Program-made: the position numbers and the translations under genes | Notes under the pieces: generated by a model | The model's input: only the letters and a program-made list of their open reading frames with translations | Told to the model about the DNA's origin: nothing | The model's database searches: none | Source of the DNA: Gigaspora rosea | Lineage: Eukaryota > Glomeromycota > Glomeromycetes > Diversisporales > Gigasporaceae | Direction: 5' to 3' | Assembly (NCBI GenBank): GCA_003550325.1 | Contig: QKWP01000115.1 | Location: 283,793 to 347,792, forward strand | Length of the DNA stretch: 64,000 nt | Shown here: positions 46,634 through 57,512 of the stretch, one piece after another | Layout of the letters: each line of letters opens with the position of its first letter | Numbering within the stretch: position 1 is the first letter of the stretch

Positions 46634-47154
46634 TTTCTATTTGTACACATAGTGTATGTACATAGATAATGTAAAAACAAACTGATATCTTAAAATTTTG
46701 ATTATTAAACCACCTTTTATCTTCTAATAAAAAAATTTCTTGAAAAATTTTGGTATAAATAACTTTCACTATAATCCCAAACCTACCCTTACCCTAACCA
46801 TAAGAGTTTAATTTTTGTTTGTAAACATTGTTTCAATTAGTGATTTAAACCACATAGGATTGGTCGGCTGGCTTAGCCAACTAACTAAATCATCGGCTAA
46901 GCGGCTGGCTAACAGCTAACTATTGGTGTGCATTCGGCATATTTTGCCTGTATTTTGTATTCATTTATTTTCCTTTTCTGAATTTATCGGTATTCTTATA
47001 ATAGTTAGCTTTTAGCCGCATTAGCTAGCCGATCACATTACATCGGCTGGCTTAGCTACAGCTGCCTTAGCCAGCTTAAATCACTAGTTTCGATTGATAT
47101 ATTACACAATTTGTAAATCAGTAAATTATACTCGTATATAAACACTATGTGTAA
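46634..47154. mobile_element. TTTGTACAC MITE with CCCTAA, copy 2, interrupted
   Basis: Ends TATTTGTACACATAGTGTAT and, inverted, ATATAAACACTATGTGTAAA. Shares ATCTTAAAATTTTG, AAATTTCTTGAAAAATTTT and CCCTTACCCTAACC with 38664-39893. Carries a hAT-type MITE at 46838-47086. Confidence 0.7.
46838..47086. mobile_element. hAT-type MITE with GGCTGGCTTAGCC subterminal repeats (249 bp)
   Basis: Ends TAGTGATTTAA and, inverted, TTAAATCACTA. 8-bp duplication GTTTCAAT (46830-46837) / GTTTCGAT (47087-47094). Repeated GGCTGGCTTAGCC-type words at both ends. Confidence 0.9.
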
Positions 47155-47214
47155 ATTAATAAATTTTCATGAATATAATAATTATTATTTAATATCATAT
47201 CAGATATATATCGA

Positions 47215-47420
47215 TTGGTATCTATATCATCAGCAAATTTTATATATAGATATATATCGATTACTAATTGGGTAGGATATATATTGATACTAAATACCCC
47301 TGCCAATTTCTATCGATAGTTATAATAATCGATATATATTTAATAATCAAATATATATCGATTACTATCACTATCGATAGAAATTGGCAGAGGTATTTAG
47401 TATTGATATATGTCTACTAG
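47215..47420. repeat. ATCGATATAT palindrome
   Basis: A hairpin with arms GATACTAAATACCCCTGCC, then AATTTCTATCGATAG and its inverse (47293-47405). The outer part (CAGCAAATTTTATATATAGA near 47233) is mirrored at 49045-49070, outside the 1.6-kb element. The element therefore appears to have landed inside this larger palindrome. Confidence 0.65.
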
Positions 47421-47428
47421 TTAGTAAT

Positions 47429-49037
47429 GGTAGAGACATTTATCACCTGATTTTTAGGGTGAGGGAGTTAGAGGGATTATCAGGTGCTATATAATATAGT
47501 TTTATTAGCCAATCAAAATTGCCCAAAATAACTATATAAAATTTTTAATAATAATAATTAAAAATATTAAAATTTTTAATTTCTAAAAATGATTTGCACT
47601 AAATAAACTTGTTCAGCATCCAAAAATACATCAAATCGGCATAATTATTCTTATTTTACTTGAATTTTAGATATTAGATGCATAATTTTTGATTTTTGAT
47701 CAAAAAGTCAAATTTAAGCATCTTTTCTCCAAATTTCAAGTAAAATAAAAAAGATTTTGCCAATTTAATTTATTTTTAGATGCTGAACAAGTTTACTTAG
47801 TGCATAAAGTTAGAATTAATTAGTAAAATTTTGTGAATCATAAGATTTTAAAGAATTTTATTAATAAAATTCTATAAAATCTTATAATCCACAAATTTTA
47901 TTAATAAATTCTAACTTTATGCACTAAGTAAACTTGATTAGCATCAAAAAATATATCAAATCGGCATAATTATTTTTATTTTACTTGAATTTTATTTAGA
48001 TATTAGATGTATAATTTTTGATTTTTGATCAAAAAGCCAAATTTTAAGTATCTTTTCTCCAAATTTTAAGTAAAACAAAAAAGATTATACCAATTTAATG
48101 TATTAATAGACGCTGAACAAGTTTACTTAGTACATAAAGTTAGAATTAATTAGTAAAATTTTGCGAATCATAAGATTTTATAGATTTTATTAATAAAATT
48201 TTATAAAATCTTATAATTTGCAAATTTTTATTAATAAATTCTAACTTTATGCACTAAGTAAACTTGTTTAGTATCCAAAAATACATCAAATCGGTATTAT
48301 TATTTTTATTTTACTTGAATTTTTGATTTTTGATCAAAAAAGTCAAATTTAAGCATCTTTTGTCCAAATCTCAAGTAAAATAAAAATAATCATGCCGATT
48401 TGATGTATTTTTAGATGCTAAACAAGTTTACTTAGTGCATAAAGTTAGAATTTATTAATAAAAATTTGCAAATTATAAGATTTTATAGAATTTTATTAAT
48501 AAAATTCTATAAAATCTTATGATTCACAAAATTTTACTAATTAATTCTAACTTTATGCACTAAGTAAACTTGTTTAGTATCTAAAAATACATCAAATCAG
48601 CAGAACCTTTTTTATTTTACTTGAAATTTGGAGAAAAGATACTTAAATTTGACTTTTTTGATCAAAAATCAAAAATTATGCATCTAATATCTAAAATTCA
48701 AGTAAAATAAAAATAATTATGCCGAATTGATGTATTTTTGGATGCTAAACAAGGTTACTTAGTGCATAAAGTTAGAATTATTTAATAAAAATTTGTGAAT
48801 TATAAGATTTTATAGAATTTTATTAATAAAATTTTATAAAATCTTATGATTAACAAAATTTTACTAATTGATTTTAACTTCATGCATCTGGACCAAACTC
48901 AAACTTGACTAAAGTTTGGTTTGGGTCTGGTTTGTATATATTATTTACTTGGATTTGATTGGCTAGCTTAGTATCAGGTGGGGAAGGGTGTACCCTCTTA
49001 AGAGGTGGAAATCACCTGATAAATGTCTCTACCCTAA
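47429..49037. mobile_element. 1.6-kb TIR element made of tandem palindromes
   Basis: Ends GGTAGAGACATTTATCACC and, inverted, TGATAAATGTCTCTACC. The interior 47580-48890 is about four units of roughly 320 bp, each with a hairpin. An example arm is AACAAGTTTACTTAGTGCAT, AAAGTTAGAATTAATTAGTA and so on, mirrored across TTTATTAATAAAAT. Spacers contain ATCAAATCGGCATAATTAT and AAGCATCTTTTCTCCAAAT. No coding. No clear TSD. Units are related to those in 60545-61921. Confidence 0.75.
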
Positions 49038-49569
49038 TTGATATATATCTATATATAAAATTTGCTAATGTTGTCTTGGTGTTCTTATAGAAAAACTTCA
49101 ATGCTTATTAAAATATTCAATTAATAATTAAGAAAACCCAAGGGGAGAGAAGGGCCCAGAATATATAGAAATGTGCCAAATAGATAAAATTACTTTTTTT
49201 AACTGGTCTATAGAAACATCTCTCAGACAATCTATATTACAAATACTATAATTATAAGGCTAATGGATACTAACTTTTCTCAAGTTCTTACACAAACCAG
49301 AACTTACAGAGTTCATTCTTAAAGAAGAAAGAAATGTTATAGAATAGTTTTGGTAAATATTCGTTGAAAAATTAGAAATTAATAAGGAAATTTTGTAATA
49401 ACTATATTTAGTAATTGTAATATACAAAACAATGCACAATAAAGCATAGCGATGCATAATGATAAATAGCAATATATAGCAATATATAACAACATATCTG
49501 CAGATTTTTGGAAATTAGTATTAAAAATTCCAAAAATCTTCAACAGCAAATAATTTTTGTTCCACAGGT

Positions 49570-49860
49570 CTGTTTTTAATGAAACAACTACTAAAATGTT
49601 CAAATTGATAAGACAGTTCTAATGAACTAAAATCCAATTACTGGATCCAGAAATTGGTAATGATTTGTGTCACTTCAGGTATTTAAAAATTGGTTTTTTG
49701 CAATTTTTAAATACCTGAAGTGACACAAATCATTAACGATCTCTGGATCTAGTAATTGAATTTTAGCGATTTTGGGTTCATTAGAATTGTCTCATCAATG
49801 TGAACATTTTAGTAGTTGTTTTATCAAAAATGGACTGGTAGAACAAAAGTTATTTGCTAT
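49570..49860. repeat. Long palindrome, GGATCCAGAAATTGG family
   Basis: Two arms of about 130 bp around a short loop at about 49692: ATTTGTGTCACTTCAGGTAT, TTAAAAATTG and the exact inverse. The outer arms carry TAAAATCCAATTACTGGATC and AGAATTGTCTCATCAATG, placing it in the family of 38100-40080. Confidence 0.85.
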
Positions 49861-49909
49861 TAAAGATTTTTGGAAAAATTCACGGATATGATGCATAGTA
49901 GTGAATTGA

Positions 49910-50010
49910 CTCAACAAAAAAATTGTTGATCGATGATTGATTAAAAAAGTTTTTAATAATCAATTAAAAATCAATTATATATATTTAATTGAGTATAATT
50001 GATCAAGTAT
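49910..50010. repeat. TTGATCAATCATTGA repeats flanking the retroposon (left)
   Basis: GTTGATCGATGATTGATT and TAATTGATCAAG here match TAATTGATCAATCATTGG and ATTGATTGATTATC at 51103-51142. The retroposon therefore sits inside one older element. Related words occur at 54325-54470. Confidence 0.55.
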
Positions 50011-50023
50011 AAAATTTATAAGC

Positions 50024-51078
50024 GAGGGTATTACGACATAGCGTAGTTGGTTGTTGTTACTCCCCCAAGTAGTTGTAACAAAAGGTACAGAGTTCAAATC
50101 TCACTAGAGATGGTTTTGAAAAATTTATCTGCATTATGGTAACCTGGACTCTGAGCTCAGATGTACAAATCTGTTTCCTGGGTTATACCAACTCGTATTG
50201 GAGGCTCTGGCATTGTGTTATGCACAAAACTAGTGCACATAGATCCTGGGGAGCGCAGGTGCTGTGTTATGCACAGAACTGTAGGACAACAGGAAACCAT
50301 ACTTGGCAAGACCTGAGTAAAGAGATAGCTGACTTTCGACAGTGCCCAAACAGGAATCGAACAGGGACTGACTAGTTCAGACTGACCAGAAGTGACTTAC
50401 GATGAAAGGGTTTATGACGGACTCTACCAACCAGACCGCCGAAGTCGCACCGGAGGAAAAGGACATGTGTTGTAAAATTATGTACCAGGGGTTGGGAGCC
50501 CCTGGGTTCACCAGGGCAGACCAACTCTCCCAGGTCTTCAGATTGGAAGTAAAAAAGCAACTAGGGAAAAGAAAGTTCCGGGGGAAAGAAACTGAAAGAG
50601 GAACAGGGCAGTACTGGGATTATGTGAACTTTACAATGGCAGAAGTAGGTAATGATAGCGGCTGGGTAACCCTGACTGCAAGTTGCTATCAAAGAGTAGG
50701 TGATACTTGTGTGGGACAGGAAAACACTCTACCAAGTTTCCTACTGAAGATAAACTAGTCCTAAGAGTGCAGTTAGTATCCGGTACGAACTTCAGGTTTA
50801 GTAGCTGGCGGCTGTGCCGGTGATACAAGATAGACTGGCAGAAGGCAAAAGATCAGAGGGTTTAAATAGGCAATGCCAGTATGTGGGTTGCAGATATGGC
50901 AGCTAGGGTAGAACCTTCAGGTGGCTACTTCAATAGGCAACAAAAAGTTGCAAGTAAGACTAGTTGTACTCTTGTCAATGTACGAATGTCAGCTTTCCCT
51001 CCATGTAGGGTGCCGAGATCTAATATATCTTGAATAAAAGCTAATCCCCAAAGTGGGCACTTTGATACTAAAAAAAAA
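50024..51078 (+). mobile_element. tRNA-headed non-LTR retroposon, full length, 13-bp TSD
   Basis: A GC-richer insert with a tRNA-like head: box A TAGCGTAGTTGG (50039-50050) and box B GTTCAAATC (50092-50100), with normal spacing. The body ends GAATAAAAGC (about 51032), a short CCCCAAAGTGGGC stem and an A-tail (51070-51080). Flanked by the perfect duplication AAAATTTATAAGC (50011-50023 and 51079-51091). At about 1055 bp it is much longer than ordinary SINEs. The body contains two ATG frames (50136-50375, 50402-50758). A 5'-truncated copy is at 2049-2258. RNA polymerase III transcription and LINE-assisted insertion are inferred. Confidence 0.85.
50402..50758 (+). CDS. 118-codon frame inside the tRNA-headed retroposon
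   Basis: MKGFMTDSTNQTAEVAPEEK to ...ENTLPSFLLKIN. Balanced composition, mid-basic stretch KKQLGKRKFRGKETER, six Cys in total, no recognised domain and no signal peptide. It is read in the same direction as the element. A coding role would be unusual for a SINE. The frame may be accidental: the segment also contains a tRNA-like hairpin (CCTGGGTTCACCAGG, 50501-50515). I do not assign a function. Confidence 0.25.
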   Translation: MKGFMTDSTNQTAEVAPEEKDMCCKIMYQGLGAPGFTRADQLSQVFRLEVKKQLGKRKFRGKETERGTGQYWDYVNFTMAEVGNDSGWVTLTASCYQRVGDTCVGQENTLPSFLLKIN

Positions 51079-51099
51079 AAAATTTATAAGCTCAAGCAT

Positions 51100-52710
51100 A
51101 TATAATTGATCAATCATTGGATCAATCATTGATTGATTATCAAATTAAAAATTAGATAGCTATATAACATAGGGTGCTCTCAAGTACCTAAATTACAATT
51201 ACTTCATAGACATCACAAACAATTAGACTTCTCTGCTTTGCATGCTCAATAACCATTATATAAGTGTTCATAGCAAACATTAGGGCTGTGAGAATTCTAA
51301 TACTTCTGATTTTTGGTAATAGATCTGTGTTCAATATTTAATTAGCAGAATAGAATTAGGATGACCAAGTGATCTTGCTGCTGCAATAATTAATCAATGT
51401 TTATTCTATCATCAATTACTAAAGTTATACTATATCAATATTATGCATTGATAATCGATTCTGTCATTCTGGGATTGACATATGTTATTTACTAATTTTT
51501 ACTGATCCATCAATAACCCAAGTTATTGATGAAATTTTATATTTAATAATGCATCAATAAAGTATAGTAAAAATAAATAATTAATAATTCAAGTTCGTTA
51601 AATAATAAGTATATAATTACTTTCATAAATATTTATTGATATTATAGAATCGCAAATATATAGTTTCTGTCTTACTAGAATATCAGAAAAGAATGACAAC
51701 CAAAAAAAAATTAATTGAAGCTTAATAGGTATTAATTGCTATAATGAGTATTTAAACATATTAAACAATTCAAGCCTTTAGCATAATTAAAAGCTAAAAC
51801 ACTAGATTACTAATACTTTTAAGATACTTTATATCAGTATGACAGAAAAGTTTTCATTTACTTAAATAAGATGAAACTAATTTGAGAACACAAGTTTGCT
51901 GTGCATTAGGTGGCATGAAGGTCAAAAAGAAACTTGAAAAAAAATATTATTTATGTTGTTAGCGACATTAAATTTAATATTTTGTTTATTAACATTAATA
52001 GAATTTTTTCTTTTTAAATCTTAAATATTCCATACAAAAAATTAAATCCAAAAAAAAATCCCAGTTTTAAAACAAAAACATGCACTTACTGAAAAAACAA
52101 TTCAAAATATTTAAGGAGATGTGGCTGTGTTTTGCAAGAATAAACAACAATACGAATAATGTTTTATTTAAATATGATATATGTAATAGATATTACACAG
52201 GCTGTTGTGAATATCATGAGTTAGCATAGCGAAGCCATGGTAATACATGATGTTTACAGTGCACGTGTAATATCTGATATATTTCATAGTTCCTATGCCT
52301 GTAATGTTTCTAATTAAAATTTTTAATGATGATATCATACTGGGTAAAAATTTTTGAATCTTCACGATATTATATCATAAAAATATTATCAGAAATGTTC
52401 ACAGGAGAACATTAAGGACCATGGAATATATATTTTTATTTTAGTAAACTTCATATTGATACCAATTTCTAAAGTATAATATACGTTTTTCCTGGAATCA
52501 TAAATATTTCATATCAATCTTTGAATGACAGGAATCAATAAACGATACATAACATTAACACCTGATTCTGATTTGAACTTTACAACTTTCTGATACTAAT
52601 GTGAGACACTCATGTCATATTTTCTATTTTTCATATTACTTTTTGCTGACCTGATCCTTTATTTTTTTTGAAACTATATAACAATTATTTAACAATTAAT
52701 ATATTAGTAG
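51100..52710. other. No gene recognised
   Basis: AT-rich DNA. 51103-51145 has the TTGATCAAT repeats. TTAGGGCTGTGAGAATT at 51282 resembles hAT-MITE termini but has no partner. The rest (51480-52700) has short frames on both strands with no recognisable product. Confidence 0.4.
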
Positions 52711-52711
52711 G

Positions 52712-53976
52712 TTTAGCACACAGACAAAATTTTGTATATTTATAGTTTATATCATATGCGTACTATACATATTTTACATGCTATATGCACTATACAACTA
52801 TATGTACTATACATACTATACATGTTGGCAAAATTAAAAACTTTAAAATACCACCCAAATCCCAAATTCCAAATTCCATATCCCAAATCCCATATCCCAA
52901 ATCCCACCCAAATTCCAAATCCCAAATCCCACTCAAATCCCAAATTCCTCCCAAATCCCAAACCCCAATCCCAATCCCAAATTCCAAATCCCATTCCAAA
53001 TCCAAAATCCCATCCCAAATTTTGAAAAACAGATACAAAAAAAAAAAAAATACAAAAAAAAAATACAATAATACTATCATAAAAATGCATTTGCTAGAAA
53101 TTGGCAACTGAAATTGTAGATCAAAAAAAAGAAATCACTAAAAAATTGCTCGATTATTTGTATTTCTGATTTTTAAAACTACTCTGATATGAAATTATCA
53201 TATCAGAGTTTTTAAGAAATCAGAAATCACAATCGAGCAATTTCTTAGTGATTTCTTTTTTTGATTTACAAATTTCACAAATTTTGCAAGCCCCAATATT
53301 ATTATGGTTTTTTGATTTTTTGTTTTTTATTTGCGATTTTTTTTATTTAATTTAAATATGATTATTATTTTTTATTTCTGTAATTTAAATACGATTAATA
53401 TGATTATTTTAAATATGGTTATATTGAATATGATTATTTTTTAAATTATTTTTATTTTATTTTATATTTAACTATTTATATATTTATTTAATTTTTTGAT
53501 ATTGCATAAAAAAGTAGGCAGTTTTTCTCATACGTCGCCCAACTAATTCAGGAGTCTACTATGATTATCATTTAGCACTGCCTATAATATCTCTACAAAA
53601 TAATGCGTACGTGCGTATATACACAAAATAGAATGCCAAAAAATCCAAACTTACTTTTTTTGGTTAGCTTTAAATATATGGCATGTAGCTTTTGCATTAC
53701 TATGCGGCTTCGCACCAGACAATTTTAAATGATCATCATGTGAATTTGAATTTGGGATGGGATTTGGGATTTGGCTGGGTTTGGGATTTAGGAGGATTTG
53801 GAATTTGGCTAGGTTTGGGATTTGGGATGGGATTTGGGATTTGTCCATTTTTGCCATATGGGATTTTCAAGTATGGCCGGACAATCCCATTTGCCCAGGT
53901 TTGTCCATGGACAAATCCCAAATTCCATGAGTTTTGCCAGCAAGTATAGTATATACTGTATGTACTGTATGCTAAA
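52712..53976. mobile_element. Element with inverted CCCAAAT subterminal arrays (about 1.27 kb)
   Basis: A (CCCAAATC)-type array at 52850-53025 is mirrored by GGGATTTGG arrays at 53748-53850. Outside these, TTGGCAAAA (52825) and TTTTGCCAG (53932-53940) plus TACTATACAT/ATAGTATATACTGTATG stretches are also inverted. Candidate outermost ends are TTTAGCACACAG (52712) and CTGTATGCTAAA. The layout is like the hAT-type MITEs here, but no 8-bp duplication was confirmed. A separate hairpin lies at 53108-53275. Confidence 0.65.
53108..53275. mobile_element. Near-perfect 168-bp hairpin MITE
   Basis: The left arm AGATCAAAAAAAGAAATCAC, then TAAAAAATTGCTCGAT, then TTTCTGATTT, ACTCTGATA returns almost exactly across AAATTATC. 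The loop is about 8 bp. It lies inside the CCCAAAT element. Confidence 0.8.
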
Positions 53977-54031
53977 AAAATTCAAACATCGCATATCACT
54001 AATTATAACTCATTAAAACAAGAAAAATGAA

Positions 54032-54271
54032 GGTGAGTCAGTATAAAAGGGACAAATTTTTCTAAGTAAAAGTTTTCTTACTTTAAGTTTAAATATCTTA
54101 ACAACTATCTTAATAAATTTAATAAATTTTTTTTTATTTTAATTCAATATTATATCAAGATTAAAATAAAAATTTTTTAGCAAATTTGATTAAATAGTTG
54201 TCAAGTTATTTTAATTTAAAAATTAAAAAAATTTTATTAAAAATGATTTGTCCCTTTTCTACTGACTCACC
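54032..54271. mobile_element. GGTGAGTCAGTA MITE (about 240 bp)
   Basis: Ends GGTGAGTCAGTATAAAAGGG, then ACAAATTTTT; inverted ATGATTTGTCCCTTTT, then CTACTGACTCACC. The interior has further inverted AT-rich arms (TTAACAACTATCTTAATAAA and its approximate inverse). Confidence 0.85.
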
Positions 54272-54480
54272 CCCAAATGTTTAGATCCTATAATAGGTTC
54301 CTAAACTGATATTTTCCATATATTAAAATTTTTGATCGATCAAATATATACTTATTTGATCGATCAGTATTATTGATCATTGGATTGACCTATTGTTGCT
54401 TAAGCCCATTAATTGGTACTTTGCTTGATCATTGATCTAAGTTAATCAATGATTGAGTATCATATAATCAAGTCAATTTA

Positions 54481-57230
54481 CTATGCATAGCAATGCATAG
54501 CAATATGTGTGCTTAGATCCAGTTTAGTAATATAATCAGTTAAATAGTAAATATAGGCTAAGGAAAGTTTTCTAAATGCGATAAATTTTATATCATTATT
54601 TTTTCTACATGCAGATATTATATATAAATTATAATTGTTAATAAATGCTTTAGTACATTGGATAGCAACAATGCCTTGATCAGGAAATATTATGCCAAGA
54701 GGGTAAACAAGTACTCTTGGAAAGTCAAACCTACAATGTTTCTGCAAGCCTCTATTATACTTTTTATATAACTGAGTACAACAATGATATAAAGTATGTT
54801 TGGTAATTGTGAGCAAATCTAATCAAAAATTTTCTTCAAATTCAGATGAATTAGGATCTGGAATAGAAAAAAAGATGGATGCATTTGCTTCTCACCCATT
54901 GTCTTTGGAGTTTTATATTCTATTTCAAGCATTTCATCTGTCAAAACTTTACCTTTTTTAAGCAGATAGCTAATATCTTCTTTAACAATATCACTTACAT
55001 ATGTAAGTAGTTGTGAAAAGGTCTAATTATCTTTAAGCTTTTGACATAACTCAATTGGATTAAGTAAGCTATAAATCCATATAAGTAAATGACAATAAGG
55101 TGTTCCACGATCTTGATATATAATGCTATAATAATTTTTTACATTACCAAAAACACCACCATGTTTTTGTTATATCCAACAATAGTATCTAAAATGGATC
55201 TAACTATAACATCAAAATATTTGGTAACAGCTGAAGAATTAAGATGTGCAAGACAAGCTCTTTCTGTAGCTATTGGAAAATTTTTAGAAGATATATTTCA
55301 AAATCAATCTCATTTCTAGCATATATTATGACAATAGAGCTGTGAAGGTCAGCAGGTTTATAGTAATAAACAGAGAAGGAGAACCATCATAAAGGATAAT
55401 AGCATATATTTTATTGTATATATGAGTGTGTGATTGGGAAGAAACTATTAGATTAGATCCAGCTATATTAATATTTTTGAGCAGCTCATTAATTGTAGGA
55501 TTTGTATTTGGAAGCTTATTATGTCCTTGTTCAATAGCTATTTTATATCATCAAGACTAAGTGATGATATTAATTTTGCAGAATATTCAAAATTTTTCTT
55601 TTTGGCTAAGTTATATGTATTATTTGATACTTCTCATCATTGTAAGACATTAAAAATAACAAAAGAAAATGATTTATGCTGTCTAAACTTTGCATTATAA
55701 TGTTGCATAAGATAATTAGCATATTTTTTTAAAGATATACAGAATAATCAACCTTCATGACCACTAATACTATATGGAAAGAGAACTGGAAAGCTAGCAG
55801 GAAAAAGAAATTTGTCTTCATATTTATTAAAAGGTTTACAACTATGTGGCACATATAATATTTGTGATATAGCTTCTATTTCAGACTTTATATTTGTTTT
55901 GTGATTGGTTATTAGGCTGATTGTTTGAATAGTCTATAAAATGTTGAAAAGAATGCAAAGTAAATTCTCTTTTAGTAATTGGTACATTATTGACATCTAT
56001 AATTCCAGAAGGCCTGAGTTCATTTGCATTACCAATTGTATTGTTTTTTATAAAGCTATCTGAAATATGATTATTACTATTAAAAGCTTCATTATCACTC
56101 TCACTTTCTGTCTTTTGAGTATAACCTGTATAGTATTTAACTTCATGTGAATCAATATTCACTATGGTAGTTGTTAAATTTAAAGATTTAGGAATTTCAC
56201 CTTCAGGTAAAAGATTTAAAGCATCTCTGTCAAGTATAAAATTATCTTTGAATAATTTGTTGTGCGCAAAAAGCCAGCAAAGTACATTTGTAACTTTGCT
56301 TTTTCTTATTTGAAATATTTTTTTGAGCTAATAATTAGTGGGTGTTCACTCTCCAATGAATACTACTTTCAAATGTTCACATAGTTTGTATATCAGTAAT
56401 GGTAACACTTTAACCAGTGAGCTTGGATTCAGAGTAGTGTTATAATATGTCACTTAAGTTTATAATGAATATGTTTTTTCTTAGTTAATTGAATAAGATT
56501 CATGCATAAATATCTAGGTAAAATTATAATTTGCTTTGGAATTGTTAAATCTTGAAGGCACGTAGGGATAGATCCAATCCACATGTGATTAGCCAGTAAT
56601 AATAGTGGAATTTTATGTTTTTTTTCAAACAATTGTAGCATTTAGTGCAGATATGTAGGTCAAAAGGGTTATTATTATTTGGAGGATCATTATAAATAAA
56701 ACCAGAGTGATCAAGAAGGATATTAGATTCAATAGAGTTAATATAAAGATATTGATCAAATCAATTTCAAATAATGGATCTATAAGATCTATTAGAGCTT
56801 TAAGTATAGAAAGGTCAATATATATTACAGAAATTCTTTTATAAATTTTATACTTATAAAGTCCAGAACAAACAGTACAAGGTAGTTTTCGAAGCTTGCT
56901 AAAGTCAATTTTATTGTGAAATTTAGCTAATACATTTTTCTTTATTTCTGGATGAATTTGCTAAGACCATGCTGCATATTTAATAAGAGCTTCTTCAAAA
57001 TCTTGATCAATTTCAAGAATGTGTAAAGGAATAACTAAATCTTTTGCTAAAGAATTAATTAATATTTTTTGCTGTTTTTAAAAATTTTTCTGTAATATAT
57101 TACGTAACTAAACATATCCTTTTTTTTGATAGCATTAGCTTGACGTTTTTTTGTTTATCATTTTCAGATTTTCTAAATAAGCTATCTTTACACTTGGTAG
57201 CTTTTCGCTCATGGTCTTTCATTTTTCTAA
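54481..57230 (-). pseudogene. Helitron Rep-type relic
   Basis: Minus strand, shifting frames. An N-terminal Helitron-associated part reads LLLANHMWIGSIPTCLQDLT, then IPKQIIILPRYL (56600-56500), preceded by a cysteine motif TVCSGLYKY (about 56880). It is followed by an acidic linker (56162-55881, SESDNEAFNSNNHI). The Helitron-like N domain reads SLFITIN then PADLHSSI (about 55375-55335). The HUH region reads GGVFGNVKNYYSII, then DRGTPYCHLLIWI (55160-55060); the first His of the H-x-H pair reads Tyr. The last frame (54816-54481) reads NNYNLYIISACRKNNDIKFI and LAYIYYLTDYITK, keeping both tyrosines of the Y2 motif. The helicase is absent: the relic is cut off at about 54480. Inactive. Confidence 0.85.
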
Positions 57231-57512
57231 ATTCACCTCTAGATATAATTTTTACTATTATTATAGAGATATGAAATAATTGATGTATAATTGGATAATA
57301 TTTCTTAAGATTAATGATATGAGTTCTTATTTTTACTGCAACAAATTAAAAGCTCTTTTATAACTAATAGATAGTAAGAGGCTTTGAAATTGAAATATTA
57401 CTACCCTTACTAATCCCTAAAGCATTTGCAAATCACACTAATCTTGATGTTCTTTTTTCAGAGATTTAGGTTTACTTTCTATATGCCATTTCTTCACGTA
57501 TCTTCTTCATAT

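Noticed and set aside
50032..50110. A genuine tRNA gene
   Set aside because: Box A and B are present, but the acceptor ends do not pair and the unit continues into a poly(A)-tailed body with a TSD, so it is a retroposon head.
52732..53111. Several overlapping frames with Pro-Asn-Pro-Lys or Gly-Phe-Gly repeats
   Set aside because: All are translations of the CCCAAAT minisatellite and occur in every frame and on both strands.
54481..54816. A stand-alone 111-codon gene
   Set aside because: Its text (NNYNLYIISACRKNND..., YYLTDYITK) is the C-terminal part of the Helitron Rep relic.
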